Assembly: GCF_018917965.1 (NCBI RefSeq)
Contig: NZ_JAHLPP010000001.1
Span: forward strand, 496,001-560,000
Origin: Pseudoflavonifractor sp. MSJ-37
Lineage (GTDB): Bacteria > Bacillota > Clostridia > Oscillospirales > Oscillospiraceae
Direction of reading: 5' to 3'
DNA length: 64,000 nucleotides
Of the stretch, positions 19,848-29,300 are shown one piece after another. Below the pieces are notes generated by a model that did no database searches, was not told the DNA's origin, and saw only the letters and a list, made by a program, of their open reading frames with translations. The translations under genes were made by a program, and so were the position numbers. Position 1 is the first letter of the stretch; every line of letters starts with the position of its first letter.

Positions 19848-21491
19848 CTAGAGGAGGATCTCCTCATCCAGCAGGTCCAGGATCGCCTGGTCAGCGCTCC
19901 AGTAGTAAGCGCCCTCGCCCAGCAGATCAGTGATGCCGGCCCGGTCGAAATAGGCGCGCACAGAGTCCGCCATACCGCAGAAGGCGATGGTGCGGCCCGC
20001 GGCCTTCAAAGACTGGCACAGCTCCAGCAGGGCCTGGACGCCGGAGACATCCACACTGGGCATGCCCCGCAGGGAGAGGACCACATGATTGTAGCTGGGC
20101 ATCTCCGCCATGCGGCGGTTGAACTCGTCCACCGCGCCGAAGAACAGGGGACCGGTCACATAGGCCACGCCGGCAGTCTCCAGGATGGGAGGCTTGCCCT
20201 CTACGGAGCGGAGCTTGTTGGCGTCGATCGCGGAGAAGTTCACATGGATCTGGCTGGAGTGGGCCATGTAAAGGATGGCGGAATAGACCACACCCAGAAG
20301 GATGGCCACCGTCAGGTCGAACACCACGGTGGCGATCATGGTGACCAGGAACTGGCTGATGCCGGATTTGAAGCGGCGGGAGAAGATATAGCGGATGCCG
20401 GACCAGTCGTTCATGCGCCATGCGGTGACCATCAGCACCCCGGCCAGAGCGGACAGGGGGAGACGGGCCATGACCCCGCCCAGCAGGAACATGGAGGCCA
20501 GCAGGAACAGAGAGTGGAACACGCTGGTGAGGCGGGTCTGCTGGCCGGACTTCACCGCTACGCTGGTACGGGCGATGGCCGCGGTAGCGGGCACACCGCC
20601 GAACAGGGGCAGGAGGATGTTGCCCACGCCCTGGGCGATCAGCTCCTGGTCGGCATCGAAGGACTCGCCCTTCATGCGGGAGGCGGAGGCGCCGCACAGC
20701 AGGCTCTCGATCATGCCCAGAGCGGCGATGGTGACGATGGGAGAGGCCAGGTCTTTCAGCATACCGAGGTCCAGACCGCTCAGGGACAGACGGTCCGAGA
20801 GCAGGAGGGTGCGGGGGATGTCGCCCACTACGGCCAGACCGTCCATGCCTGCCGCCACGGAGACGATGGTGGCGATGATGATGCCCACCAAGGAGCCGGG
20901 CACTCGGGCCCCCCACTTCTTGGGCCAAAGGACCATGACCGCTACCACCAGCAGGCCGATGAGCACGGCTTGGAGGTCCGGATGGAAGCCCAGGCGGGCG
21001 TAGGAGGCCAGCTTCTCCAGATTGGAGCTGCCCTCGGACACGGTGCCGAAGAAGTTGTCGATCTGGCCCATGGCGATGATGATGGCGATGCCGGAGGTGA
21101 AGCCCATGATGACCGGCATGGGGATGAAGGAGATGAGCCGGCCCAGCTTGAAGACGCCGGCCAGGAGCATCAGGATGCCGGCGGCGAAGCAGGCGAAGAA
21201 CACGCCCTGGAGCCCGTAGGCGGCGACGATGCCCACCAGCACGGCGCTCATGGCGCCGGTGGGACCGGAGATCTGGAAAGACGCGCCGCCCAAGACGGCG
21301 ATCACGATGCCCGCGATGATGGCGGTGACCAGACCGGACGCCGCGCTGGCGCCCGAAGAGACGCCGAAGGCCAGTGCCAGAGGCAGAGCCACCGCACAGA
21401 CGGTCAGTCCGGCCATCATGTCGTTGATGAGCTTGCCGGCATCGTAGCCTGAGAATTCCTGTTTCAGGCTCTTGAAGAATTTGGATATCAT
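19848..21491 (-). CDS. SulP-family anion transporter with STAS domain
   Basis: This is a membrane transporter of the SLC26/SulP family that carries sulfate, bicarbonate or other anions. Residues about 20-410 are hydrophobic segments with the family start GYDAGKLINDMMAGLTVCAVALPLALAFG and GPTGAMSAVLVGIVA. A cytoplasmic STAS domain fills about residues 430-547 (VLSLRGMPSVDVSGVQALLEL). The 547-residue length is typical. AGGAGGGG precedes ATG 21491. It stands alone with its own promoter; no carbonic anhydrase or sulfate-assimilation gene adjoins it, so the anion is open. Confidence 0.9.
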   Translation of the reverse strand: MISKFFKSLKQEFSGYDAGKLINDMMAGLTVCAVALPLALAFGVSSGASAASGLVTAIIAGIVIAVLGGASFQISGPTGAMSAVLVGIVAAYGLQGVFFACFAAGILMLLAGVFKLGRLISFIPMPVIMGFTSGIAIIIAMGQIDNFFGTVSEGSSNLEKLASYARLGFHPDLQAVLIGLLVVAVMVLWPKKWGARVPGSLVGIIIATIVSVAAGMDGLAVVGDIPRTLLLSDRLSLSGLDLGMLKDLASPIVTIAALGMIESLLCGASASRMKGESFDADQELIAQGVGNILLPLFGGVPATAAIARTSVAVKSGQQTRLTSVFHSLFLLASMFLLGGVMARLPLSALAGVLMVTAWRMNDWSGIRYIFSRRFKSGISQFLVTMIATVVFDLTVAILLGVVYSAILYMAHSSQIHVNFSAIDANKLRSVEGKPPILETAGVAYVTGPLFFGAVDEFNRRMAEMPSYNHVVLSLRGMPSVDVSGVQALLELCQSLKAAGRTIAFCGMADSVRAYFDRAGITDLLGEGAYYWSADQAILDLLDEEILL

Positions 21492-21523
21492 GGGACCCCT
21501 CCTGGATCAAAATATACCCTTCC

Positions 21524-21552
21524 ACTATATCATGAGAAAGAACGGAGCGCAA
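21524..21552 (-). promoter_or_regulatory. Promoter for the SulP gene
   Basis: On the minus strand TTGCGC (21552-21547), 17 bases, then TATAGT (21529-21524). Confidence 0.65.
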
Positions 21553-21833
21553 ATAGAGGATGATCCGGAATTTGATGCGGTCCCGGTATCGATGGGCTTT
21601 CTTTTGCACAAAAGTGGCTGGAAATAGGAGAGAAGGGTAAGAGAAGCGTTACAGGAGGGGACAGGCACGGCGAAAAATATATCGATATATGGGCGTCAGA
21701 CGATCGAACTGTCAAAAAGATAAAACTGGACAGATCTGATCCAGCCTGCCGAAAAAGTCGTTTCTTCCGGTCGAACGAGTTCGATACGTTGGAGCCGTGA
21801 GAGTTCGTCTCCCATGGCTTCCCGGCGTTTTTC
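21553..21833. other. Intergenic stretch without a credible gene
   Basis: About 280 bases between the SulP promoter and the kinase stop. No ORF with a ribosome site is visible. It is AT-richer than its surroundings and contains a possible degraded copy of the hairpin-rich repeat (21740-21811). Confidence 0.5.
21740..21811 (+). repeat. Possible degraded partial copy of the 236-bp hairpin element
   Basis: Starting at TCCAGCCTGCCGAAAAAGTC, about 21 of the first 26 positions match the end of element copy B read in reverse (TCAGGCTGTCGAAAAAGTC). A weaker match follows to GAGAGTTCGTC versus CAGAGTTCCGTC. The hairpin body is not preserved. Confidence 0.35.
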
Positions 21834-22889
21834 CTAGGCGGTCCGGGGCAGATAGACCGTGAAGGTGCTGCCTTGGTCCTCGATGCTGGTCAGCTCGATG
21901 CGGCCGCCGCAGAGCGCTACGATCCGGTGGACGATGGACAGGCCCAGACCCAGACCGCCGGCATGGTCCGGGTCCCCCTGATAATACTTGTCGAACACAT
22001 GGGCCTGGACCTCCGGGGACATGCCCACGCCGTTGTCCGAGATGCTGACGGCCAGCTCATCTCCGACCGCCGTGAGGGACACCGAGATCTCGCCGCCCTG
22101 GGGGGTATACTTCACGGCGTTGCTCAGGAGATTGATCCAGATCTGCCGCATGAGCTCCTCATTGCCGTGATAGCGGGCGGGGGCCAGGTCCGCCGTGAAG
22201 GAGATGCCCTTTTCCTCCCAGGCGTGAGAGAAGAGGATCGCGCAGCGCTTCACCTGCTCGTCCAGCGGGAAGTCCGTCTTTTCCGAGATGCAGTGCTGGG
22301 ACTCCACCTTGGAGAGGAGCAGGGTGCTGCTAGTCAGGTCGGCCAGCCGGGTGGACTCCGCCAGGATGATCTGGAGGTATTCCTGCCGCTCCTCCTCCGA
22401 ACAGCCCGGCTCCAGCAGAAGCTCCGTGAAGCCCTTCACGGCGGTGATGGGAGTCTTGAACTCGTGGGAGAAGTCGTTGATGAAGTCGTTCCGCAGGGTC
22501 TGGACGCTCTGGAGCTCCTCCGCCATCTTGTTGAAGTCGGCGAAGGCGGGGGCCAGGGGACCGCCCTCGTCCTCGTCCAGCCGCACGGAGAAGTCGCCGT
22601 CGGCCACGGACCGCAGGCCGTCGCTCAAGAGCGTCTGGAACCGGTGGATCCGCTTGTTGCCGAGATAGGACACCACACCTACGAAGAGGATCAGCGGGAC
22701 GAGGATCCAAAAGGCCCGGACGTGCTCCACATGGATGCCCTCCCGGTCCAGACGGCGGACCGCCATGTCGATGAGCATATAGAGCACGATGGACTCGGTG
22801 GCGAAGGCGATGGACATGATCCCGATCCACATGGTCAGGGTGTGGGCGTGCCAGCGGCGGCTGTGCCTGCCCTTGGGGGAATGGCTCAT
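21834..22889 (-). CDS. Membrane sensor histidine kinase
   Basis: This is the sensor of a two-component pair. The 351-residue protein has two membrane helices (about residues 18-42 and 58-78) with only a short external loop, a HAMP-like linker, the phosphorylated His142 in FSHEFKTPITAVKGF, and an HATPase domain with NLLSNAVKYTP, SDNGVGM and GGLGLGLSIV. The tiny sensing loop suggests detection within the membrane or through a partner. Its ATG overlaps the stop of the response regulator (ATGA, 4 bases), so the two are co-translated. It probably controls the divergent RND efflux operon. Confidence 0.92.
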   Translation of the reverse strand: MSHSPKGRHSRRWHAHTLTMWIGIMSIAFATESIVLYMLIDMAVRRLDREGIHVEHVRAFWILVPLILFVGVVSYLGNKRIHRFQTLLSDGLRSVADGDFSVRLDEDEGGPLAPAFADFNKMAEELQSVQTLRNDFINDFSHEFKTPITAVKGFTELLLEPGCSEEERQEYLQIILAESTRLADLTSSTLLLSKVESQHCISEKTDFPLDEQVKRCAILFSHAWEEKGISFTADLAPARYHGNEELMRQIWINLLSNAVKYTPQGGEISVSLTAVGDELAVSISDNGVGMSPEVQAHVFDKYYQGDPDHAGGLGLGLSIVHRIVALCGGRIELTSIEDQGSTFTVYLPRTA

Positions 22890-23569
22890 AGACGCTCCTC
22901 CTTCTGGAGCTCAGCCTTGTAGCCCAGCCCCTTGATGGTGACGATGCGGAAGTCCTGGATGTCCCGGAGTTTGTTGCGCAGGCGGCTGATGTGGGTCTTG
23001 ACCGTGTCCTCGCCGCTCTCCGAGTCATAGCCCCAGATGTCGTCCAGAAGCTGGTTCCGGGTGAAGATCTGGCCGGGATAGGAGAGGAGCTTATAGAGGA
23101 GGCCGAACTCCTTGGGCGGGAGTTCCAGGGTCTGGCCCCCGCAGGTGACGGTGTGAGTATCAGAGTCCAGCGTGGTGTCCCCGGCTACGATCTTCCGCTC
23201 GTTGGCGATGTGGGCCCGGCGGAGGAGGGCGTCCACCCGCCAGATCAGCTCCTCATAATTCACGGGCTTGGTCATATAGTCGTCGATGCCGGAGGAGAAG
23301 CCCTCCCGCTTGTCCTCGAAGGACTGCTTGGCGGTCAGCAGGAGCACTGGGATCCCGTTGCCGTCGGCCCGCAGAGTCTTGACCAGCGTGTAGCCGTCCA
23401 TCCGGGGCATCATCACATCGGCGATGATCAGGTCCACCGGCCTGTGGGCTAGCACCTCCATGGCCTCCACGCCGTCGCGGGCGCAGAGGATCGTGAAGCG
23501 GTCCCGCAGGCGGGCGCTGGTGAGCATCCGCATGGTCCTTTCGTCTTCGACCAGAAGGATCGTGGCCAT
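22886..23569 (-). CDS. Response regulator, OmpR/PhoB family
   Basis: This is the transcription factor partner of the kinase. Its receiver domain has D51 as phospho-acceptor (ADVMMPRMDGY), acidic pair ED at 8-9 and K101 in DDYMTKPV. The C-terminal winged-helix domain contains LELPPKEFGLLYKLLSYPGQIFTR and VKTHISRLRNKL. The 227-residue protein starts at 23569, after GGGGGAG; an earlier in-frame start has no ribosome site. It is divergent from the efflux operon across a 212-base gap with a large inverted repeat, a likely binding region. Confidence 0.93.
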   Translation of the reverse strand: MATILLVEDERTMRMLTSARLRDRFTILCARDGVEAMEVLAHRPVDLIIADVMMPRMDGYTLVKTLRADGNGIPVLLLTAKQSFEDKREGFSSGIDDYMTKPVNYEELIWRVDALLRRAHIANERKIVAGDTTLDSDTHTVTCGGQTLELPPKEFGLLYKLLSYPGQIFTRNQLLDDIWGYDSESGEDTVKTHISRLRNKLRDIQDFRIVTIKGLGYKAELQKEERL

Positions 23570-23646
23570 ATATCCGCTCCCCCTTTCTTGCAAGTGACGC
23601 AAAGATGCGCTATCATCATAATGATAACAAATGTTAGCAGGTTTGG

Positions 23647-23720
23647 GTAACAGGAATGTAAACTTTTCCGAAACGAATGCCCGTTGGAAAAAAGCGGCGG
23701 GAAGTTTACGTTCCTGTTAC
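23647..23720. promoter_or_regulatory. Mirrored regulator sites between the two-component genes and the efflux operon
   Basis: Bases 23647-23665 (GTAACAGGAATGTAAACTT) and 23702-23720 form a 19-bp inverted repeat with one mismatch. Each arm itself holds two direct half-sites, GTAAC and GTAAA, 11 bases apart, the spacing used by OmpR/PhoB-type dimers. The right arm lies 10 bases before a -10 (TATAGT, 23731-23736) facing the TolC-like gene; on the left a -10 (TATCAT, 23626-23621 on the minus strand) faces the regulator. I infer activation of both operons by the response regulator. Confidence 0.6.
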
Positions 23721-23781
23721 CTGACGCCCATATAGTATGGGACACTGAACGATTTTTTCAGGACCAGAAAGGAGCATATCC

Positions 23782-24990
23782 ATGAATGAATCGAGATGGC
23801 GGAGGGCCTGTGCCCTCGCCCTCTGTGCGGCGATGACCGTCCCCGCCCTGGCCGCCGAGGCCGGAGCGACGGCCGCCGGGACCCCGGAGACGGACCCCAA
23901 GTCCGTCACCTGGGACCAGCTGGATGACCGGATCCGGAACGGGAGCATCAACGCTAAGATCCTCCAGGAGAACATCGGCCGGGTGGAGGCCATCGACTAC
24001 GACCAGATGTATGACCAGCTCCGCAAGCAGATGAACAGCCTGGCCGACGCCCAGTGGTACATGATCCTGATGGGCAACTCCTCTCAGGCGTCCACCATGG
24101 AGCAGGCCTATCAGTCCATGCGGGACACCTTCGATGACATCAAGGACGGCGACCTCCAGAAGGACAACGCCGACGTGGTGCGCCAGCTCCAGGACAGCGT
24201 GGAGCAGATCGTCAAGGCCGGCGAGAGCCTGTACATCCAGACGCTCTCTCTGGAGCAGAGCCTGGCGGACGGCCAGCGGGGCCTGGCCACCATCGACCGG
24301 AACCTGACGGAGCTCCGTACCCGCCACAAGCTGGGCCAGGTGTCTCAACAGCAGGTGGAGTCCCTGGAGCAGACCCGTGCGAACACGGTCAGCCAGCTCA
24401 AGACCCTGGAGAACGGCATCCGCACCTGCAAGCTCCAGCTCCAGAGCCTGATGGGGGAGACCCTGGACGGGGACCTGGCTCTGGGGGACCTGCCCACCGC
24501 CGCGGAGTCTACCTGGACCACGCCGGTGTACGCCGACGAGCTGACCGCCGCCAAGGAGGCGAGCTGGACCCTCTACAAGGCCAAGCTCACGCTGGACGAC
24601 GCCGAGGACGACTTCAAGGACGCCAAGAAGGACCATCAGGGCAGCTACTATACTTACCAGTTCGAGATGGATAAACACGTCTGGGCCGCCGCTCAGAACA
24701 CCTACGCCTCCACGGTGGAGAGCTTCGAGAACTCCTTCCAGGGGCTCTATGACGCGCTGGCGGACAAGGAGCAGGCGTGGAAGAACAAGGAGGCCGCCGT
24801 CACCTATCAGGAGAGCCTGCTCAAGACCGCTGAGACCAAGTACGCGCTGGGCCGCGCGTCTTATTCCGCGGTACAGAACGCGCGGGACGAGGCGGCGTCC
24901 GCCCGGTCGGCGGCGGACAGCGCCTGGCGGGACCTCTTCAGCGCCCGGAACGACTATCGCAACGCAGTGGAACACGGCCTCGTCGGCTGA
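23782..24990 (+). CDS. TolC-superfamily efflux protein
   Basis: This 402-residue exported protein opens the RND operon. It has a signal peptide (MNESRWRRACALALCAAMTVPALAAEA) and then long alpha-helical, heptad-rich stretches (for example VRQLQDSVEQIVKAGESLYIQTLSLEQSL and RHKLGQVSQQQVESLEQTRANTVSQL) typical of the TolC/OEP helical barrel in two repeats. I see no clear beta-barrel strands, and the organism appears to lack an outer membrane. The protein may therefore span the cell-wall zone rather than form an outer-membrane pore. The next gene follows after 23 bases. Confidence 0.8.
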   Translation: MNESRWRRACALALCAAMTVPALAAEAGATAAGTPETDPKSVTWDQLDDRIRNGSINAKILQENIGRVEAIDYDQMYDQLRKQMNSLADAQWYMILMGNSSQASTMEQAYQSMRDTFDDIKDGDLQKDNADVVRQLQDSVEQIVKAGESLYIQTLSLEQSLADGQRGLATIDRNLTELRTRHKLGQVSQQQVESLEQTRANTVSQLKTLENGIRTCKLQLQSLMGETLDGDLALGDLPTAAESTWTTPVYADELTAAKEASWTLYKAKLTLDDAEDDFKDAKKDHQGSYYTYQFEMDKHVWAAAQNTYASTVESFENSFQGLYDALADKEQAWKNKEAAVTYQESLLKTAETKYALGRASYSAVQNARDEAASARSAADSAWRDLFSARNDYRNAVEHGLVG

Positions 24991-25013
24991 GGCAGAAAGG
25001 AACATCGAGACCA

Positions 25014-26360
25014 ATGGATAAAAGGACTCCCATCGCTCTGGGCCTGATCCTGACCGCCGCCCTGACGGGCTGCGGCGAGCAGGCCGCGGAGCCGACCTTG
25101 GACCCCACCGTCACCGTGGACACCACGGCGGCCGAGGTGGGCTCTCTGGGCACCGACCAGACCTATATCGGGACCATCTCCGCCGAGGGCACCGCCAGCG
25201 TGGTGTCTCTGGTGGGCGGGAACGTGGAGCGGGTGGCCGTCTCTGTGGGCGACACCGTCTCCGCCGGCGACCTGCTCTGTCACTTCGATGACGAGAGCGC
25301 CCAGATCGCCCTCCAGAGCGCCCAGGCCAATTATCAGACCGCACTGAGCAGCATCCCCGGCGCGCAGGCCGCCGTGGGCAGTGCCCAGGCCGCGGTCGGC
25401 AGTGCCAAGGACGCCTATCAGGGGGCGCTGGCCGGCTACGGCGGCGCCGAGGACGGCACCCTGACCGTGCTGGAGGAGCAGGTCCGGCTGGCACAGGACA
25501 ACTATGACGACACCAAGGAGCTCTTGGCGATCGGCGCGGCCTCTCAGGCCGAGGTGGACCAGGCCTATCAGGCTCTGATCTCCGCCAAGGCGGGACTGGA
25601 GGCGGCTCAGGCCAACCTGAAGTCCGCCCAGTCCGGCGTAGAGCAGGCCCAGGCCGGCGTCACCCAGGCTCAGGCCGGTGTGGAGCAGGCCCAGGCCAGC
25701 GTGAAGGCCGCCAACGCGGGCATCGCCTCCGCCCAGTACCAGCTCTCCCTCTATAATTTGACCGCGCCGATCTCCGGCGTGGTGGAGGCAGTGAACGTGA
25801 CGGAGAACAACTTCGCTCCCTCCGGCACCGCCGCCTTCGTGATCTCCAACGGCAGCAACAAGACGGTCACCTTCTATGTGACGGACAAGGTCCGCCAGAC
25901 CATGACGGCCGGTCAGGCGGCCACCGTGTCTTACGGCGGCAGGACCTATCAGGGCGCGGTCACAGAGATCTCCGGCGTGGTGGACTCCGCCACCGGTCTG
26001 TTCAAGATCAAGGCGGTCATCGACGGCGCGGCGGACCTGCCCGACGGCCTGAACGTGGAGCTGACCACCACCGCCTACCGGGCGGACCGGGCGGTCCTCG
26101 TCCCCAGCGACGCCCTGTATTTCGACAACGGCGACTCCTATGTCTATCTGGTGAAGGACGGCAAGGCGGTCCGCACCGATGTGACGGTGGGCCTGTATAC
26201 CTCCGACACGATCGCCGTCACTGACGGTCTGCTCGCTGGGGATCAGGTGATCACCTCCTGGACCGCCAGCCTGAGCGACGGCGCGCCGGTCCGGACCAGC
26301 GCGGAGGCCGCGGAGGCCGGGACCACGGCCGCGCCTGAGACCACGGAGGCGCAGGGATGA
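25014..26360 (+). CDS. RND efflux adaptor lipoprotein (HlyD/MFP family)
   Basis: This is the periplasmic-type adaptor that links an RND pump to its TolC partner. The 448-residue protein has a lipobox (LTAALTGC, Cys near residue 19), a split biotinyl-lipoyl domain (VERVAVSVGDTVSAGDLLCHFDD and LTAPISGVVEAVNVTENNF), and between them a long coiled-coil hairpin with Ala/Gln repeats (EQAQAGVTQAQAGVEQAQ). It ends with beta-barrel and membrane-proximal domains. Its stop overlaps the pump gene's ATG (ATGA). The repeats are coding coiled-coil, not a CRISPR. Confidence 0.9.
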   Translation: MDKRTPIALGLILTAALTGCGEQAAEPTLDPTVTVDTTAAEVGSLGTDQTYIGTISAEGTASVVSLVGGNVERVAVSVGDTVSAGDLLCHFDDESAQIALQSAQANYQTALSSIPGAQAAVGSAQAAVGSAKDAYQGALAGYGGAEDGTLTVLEEQVRLAQDNYDDTKELLAIGAASQAEVDQAYQALISAKAGLEAAQANLKSAQSGVEQAQAGVTQAQAGVEQAQASVKAANAGIASAQYQLSLYNLTAPISGVVEAVNVTENNFAPSGTAAFVISNGSNKTVTFYVTDKVRQTMTAGQAATVSYGGRTYQGAVTEISGVVDSATGLFKIKAVIDGAADLPDGLNVELTTTAYRADRAVLVPSDALYFDNGDSYVYLVKDGKAVRTDVTVGLYTSDTIAVTDGLLAGDQVITSWTASLSDGAPVRTSAEAAEAGTTAAPETTEAQG

Positions 26361-29300
26361 AGTTCGTACAGACGATCCTGCGCCGCCCCATGTCGGTGTT
26401 CCTGCTGATCATGGCGGTGGTGGTGTTCGGCTCTGCGGCCCTGACCGGGATGCCTCTGGAGTATATGCCCGACATGGAGATGCCCATGGAGCTGGTCATG
26501 GTCACCTGGCCCGGCGCGGATGCCGACAGCGTGGACCGGCTCCTCTCCCAGCCCATCGAGGACGAGGTGCAGTCCCTGTCGGACATCAGCAGTGTGAACA
26601 CCTATTCCTATGACGACTACACCATGGTGCAGCTCACCTACAACTATGGCGTGGACATGGACGAGGTCTACTCCGACCTGAAGAACGCCATGGACAACCT
26701 GAAGAGCGACCTGCCCAGCGACTGCGGCGACCCAACCATCATGGAGCTGAGCGCCGACTATATGCCCACGATGTCCCTCTCCGCCACGGCCCCTGAGGGC
26801 GTGAACGTGAGCGACTACCTGAACGACACGGTGGTCCCCGTGGTGGAGCGCGTGAGCGGCGTGGCCAAGGTGGAGGTCAGCGGCACTCAGGAGGAGTATC
26901 TGCGGGTGGTGCTGGACGAGGCCGCCCTGCGGCAGTATAAGCTCTCCATCTCCCAGGTGGCCGCCGCCATCGGCGCGGCGGACTTCGATATGCCCGTGGG
27001 CGATGTGACCATGGGCACCCAGGACATCACTCTGGGCGCCTACGGCAACGTGGAGATCGACCCGGACTTCCGGGACCTGCCCATCCAGACGCCCTCCGGC
27101 GAGACCGTCATGCTGGACGACATCTCCACCTTCTTCAACCTGTACAAGAAGGATGCGGAGAGCGTCAGCCGCTACAACGGCGCCGACAGCGTCATGCTCC
27201 AGATCACCAAGCAGGACAGCGCTTCCACCGTGGAGGTCTGCCGGGACGTGACGGACGCCCTGAAGCAGTTCCAGGGCGACGGCTTCGGCTTCGACATGGT
27301 CTACAACGAGGGCGACAGCGTCTTGGAGACGCTGGGCGAGGTCCTCAAGACCCTGATCACCGGCGTGGTGCTGACCATGCTGGTCCTCCTGCTCTTCTTC
27401 GGTGACTGGCGGGCCAGCCTGATCGTGGGCGTCAGCATGCCCCTGTCCATCCTGCTGGCCGTGATCCTGCTGAACTTCGCCGGCTTCAACATCGACCTGA
27501 TGACCGGGACCTCGCTGATCATCGCGATCGGCATGATCGTGGACAACTCCATCGTCATCCTGGAGAGCTGTATGCGCGCCCGGGCCAAGGGCCTCACCTT
27601 CCGGGAGGCGGCGGCAGAGGGCACCTCCACCATGCTCATGTCCATCCTGGCCGGCACGCTGACCACCGTAGTGGTGTATGTCCCCCTGGCCATGGCGGAG
27701 GGCATGGTGGGCATGATGTCCCGGCCCCTGTCCTGGACGATCCTGCTGACCATGCTCTGCTCTTTCCTGAGCGCTATCGTGGTGGTGCCTCTGGCCTTCG
27801 TCCTCCTCCAGCCCAAGGAGAAGGAGGACCTGCCGATCAACCGTCTGCTGGAGAAGATGCGGAAGGGCTACCGGAGGATCATGCCCGGCCTGCTGAAGCA
27901 TCCCGGCCGGGTGGTGCTGGTGGGCGTGGCCGCTTTTGCCGCCGCCATCGCCCTGTTGACCCAGATGGAGTTCGTGATGATGCCGGACAACTACGACGGC
28001 AGCATCGAGTTGACGGCCAATTTCCGCTCCGGCACCAAGCTGGAGGTCATGGACGCCAAGGTCAAGCAGATCGAGGACGCCCTCCTGGCCGATGATGCCT
28101 TCGAGAAGGTGACCCTGAGCATCTCCAACGATGCCGCCACCTTCACCGCCTATGGAAAGGACGGCGGCAAACGTACCAGCGGCGAGGCCGTGGAGATCTA
28201 CACCGATCTCTTCAACGGCATGGCGGGCATGGACGTGTCTGTCACCCCCACCAGCAGTGACTCTGACATGAGCACCATGTCCAGCAGTGCCAACACCAAG
28301 ACGGTGACGCTGGCCGCGGAGGACATGACCGCGCTGGAGCAGAGCGCCGGACAGGTGGAGGAGGCCATGAAGCAGATCCCCGGTGTGATCCGGATCTCCA
28401 ATGCGTTCGACCAGAGCCGCGTGAAGGGGAGGCTGGTGATCGACTCCCAGAAAGCGCTGGCCGCCGGGACCTCCGAGTCCTCCGTGGCCATGCAGGTGTA
28501 CTACCTGCTCAACGGACTCACCGCTACCACCGTGGACTACGGCGATTCCGAGTACGATGTGATCCTGGAGTATCCTGAGGGGAAGTATGACGACATCACC
28601 TCCCTGCTGGACTACCCCATCTCCACCCAGAGCGGCCGGATGGTCACTTTGCGGGACATCGCGGAGGTGGAGTACATCACCACCCTGCCCAACATCACCC
28701 GGCAGGACGGCAAATATACGGCCACAGTCACCGCAACGACCACCGATGCCTCCAAGTACACCGCCGCCGCCGCGATCGACGACGCGGTGTCCCAGCTGGA
28801 CTTCCCGGACGGCGCGGGCATCGGAAAGAGCATGATGGAGGATCTCCAGGACGACGAGGTCCAGCATATCTCTACCGCCATGCTGTCCGCCGTGTTCCTG
28901 GTGTTCCTGGTCATGGGCATCCAGTTCGACTCGCCCCGGCTGTCCATCATGGTCATGATGTGCATCCCCCTGAGCCTGATCGGCTCGATCGGGCTGGTGT
29001 TCCTGGCGGGCCGGCCCATGAGCCTGGTGGGCCTGATGGGCTTCCTGATGCTGGTGGGCATCGCGGTCAACAATGGCATCTATCTGGTGGACGGGACCAA
29101 CCAGCTCCGCCGGACCATGCCGCTGGGCGAGGCGCTGGTGGAGGCCGGCACGACCCGTCTCCGCCCGATCCTCATGACCACCCTGACCACCTGTATCTCC
29201 ATGGTGCCCATGATGTTCTCCAACGACAGCGGCATGGGCATGATGAAGGATATGGCTTATATCGTGGTGGGCGGTCTGGTGGCCTCCACCATCCTGGCCA

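Noticed and set aside
21530-21715. A 61-codon ORF on the minus strand upstream of the SulP gene
   Set aside because: It has no ribosome site, overlaps the SulP promoter, and its product looks like random low-complexity sequence.
25600-25740. Repeated GCCCAGGCC-type units suggesting a CRISPR or tandem repeat array
   Set aside because: They encode the Ala/Gln coiled-coil of the efflux adaptor in frame; there are no spacers and no cas genes in the window.
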